From positions 1 through 7,102 of the forward strand of contig CAIRLQ010000286.1 in assembly GCA_903879465.1 (NCBI GenBank): a stretch of 7,102 nucleotides of DNA, given 5' to 3'. A program made the translations under genes and the position numbers. This document shows positions 6,728 to 7,102 of this stretch, one piece after another. Under the pieces are notes generated by a model. It searched no databases and was not told the origin of the DNA. It was given only the letters and a program-made list of their open reading frames with translations. Position 1 is the stretch's first letter, and every line of letters starts with the position of its first letter. The stretch is from an uncultured Opitutia bacterium (GTDB lineage: Bacteria > Verrucomicrobiota > Verrucomicrobiia > Opitutales > UBA953).

Positions 6728-7063
6728 TCAAAGGTTGGTCGTGAAACCTTCCTTCAACAGCCAGGCCTTGGCCGTTTCACGACGATCGCCTTGCAGGACG
6801 ATTTCTCGGCCCTCGAGGGCGCCACCCGTACCAAGAGCGCGCTTCATCTCCTTGAGCAAGGCTTCGCGCATACGCATTTCCTGCGACTCAATCCAAAGGC
6901 CCTTCAAAATCGTCACCTCTTTACCGCCGCGGCCGGTGCGTTCATATTGCAGAATGACCTTACCCAGCTTCAGCTTGGACTTCGCCGCCGGCACGACGAG
7001 CTTGGGCGGCGGGCCGGGCGGGAGCGCCTGACCGTCCAACTTATCAAAAGGACTTCCGCTCAT
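6728..7063 (-). CDS. yciH: SUI1/YciH-family (eIF1-like) translation factor
   Basis: This 111-residue protein belongs to the SUI1/eIF1 family. Its bacterial members (E. coli YciH, 108 residues) resemble eukaryotic eIF1, which binds the small ribosomal subunit and checks start-codon selection; the bacterial role is less clear and is not essential in E. coli. The SUI1 core covers about residues 33-108, with ERTGRGGKEVTILKGL at 41-56 (the conserved basic GRGGK loop), LLKEMKRALGTGGALEG at 69-85 and IVLQGDRRETAKAWLLKEGF at 88-107. Residues 11-30 are a Pro/Ala-rich linker likely to be disordered. The ATG at 7061-7063 fits the family length; there is no Shine-Dalgarno. The ATG overlaps a TGA in another frame (ATGA), so an upstream minus-strand gene could end there, but only 39 bases remain in view. 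It is probably the first visible gene of the yciH-cca-GAF operon. Confidence 0.9.
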   Translation of the reverse strand: MSGSPFDKLDGQALPPGPPPKLVVPAAKSKLKLGKVILQYERTGRGGKEVTILKGLWIESQEMRMREALLKEMKRALGTGGALEGREIVLQGDRRETAKAWLLKEGFTTNL

Positions 7064-7102
7064 GCGCCGCGGCCGCAGGTCCCCGCACCCGGTGTACCAC
7101 CC

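Noticed and set aside
7060..7102. End of another minus-strand gene overlapping the yciH ATG by ATGA
   Set aside because: One frame does end in a TGA overlapping the start, but with about 13 codons in view there is nothing to identify it, and the yciH frame itself is also open to the window edge.
1..7102. Mobile elements, CRISPR arrays, RNA genes, toxin-antitoxin or defence genes
   Set aside because: I found no transposase motifs, regular repeats, tRNA-like folds or defence families; apart from the short gaps described, the window is filled by six ordinary genes.

Overview
The window carries six protein-coding genes from a GC-rich bacterial chromosome. All are recognisable housekeeping or accessory families. 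I see no tRNA, rRNA, CRISPR array, insertion sequence, prophage or attachment site. No gap between genes exceeds about 120 bases. The gene families suggest a Gram-negative-type bacterium, and I would guess the Verrucomicrobiota (Opitutae-like): the PstS variant with the SVGSDTL and GPMSREMK motifs, a bacterial SUI1/YciH factor, a secreted SGNH hydrolase, and starts without clear Shine-Dalgarno sequences. That taxonomic guess is inference only; the window has no 16S gene or ribosomal protein to test it.

Layout. Positions 1-870 (minus) hold the start and most of pstS, the periplasmic phosphate-binding protein of the Pst ABC transporter; its C-terminus is cut off by the window edge. Positions 973-1857 (minus) hold a secreted SGNH/GDSL esterase-type hydrolase. 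A divergent intergenic region of about 117 bases separates it from uvrA (about 1975-4797, plus), the damage-recognition ATPase of nucleotide excision repair. Conserved UvrA sequence continues upstream of the first conventional start codon (GTG 2026), so the true start is probably a CTG at 1975. A perfect 7-bp inverted repeat lies just before that CTG. uvrA converges, with only 3 bases between stop codons, on a minus-strand cluster that is transcribed in the order yciH/SUI1 (7063-6728), cca-type tRNA nucleotidyltransferase with an HD domain (6678-5281), and a small stand-alone GAF-domain protein (5271-4801).

How they work together. The yciH-cca-GAF cluster is tightly spaced (49 and 9 bases) and looks co-transcribed. 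Two of its members act in translation (initiation-factor-like protein, tRNA 3'-end CCA addition or repair); the GAF protein is an unassigned ligand-binding module. uvrA, the SGNH hydrolase and pstS show no functional link with this cluster or with each other. No convincing previously undescribed system is present. The points most worth a second look are the uvrA start and its upstream dyad, a hairpin that would cover the only plausible ribosome-binding sequence of cca, and the general lack of Shine-Dalgarno sequences.
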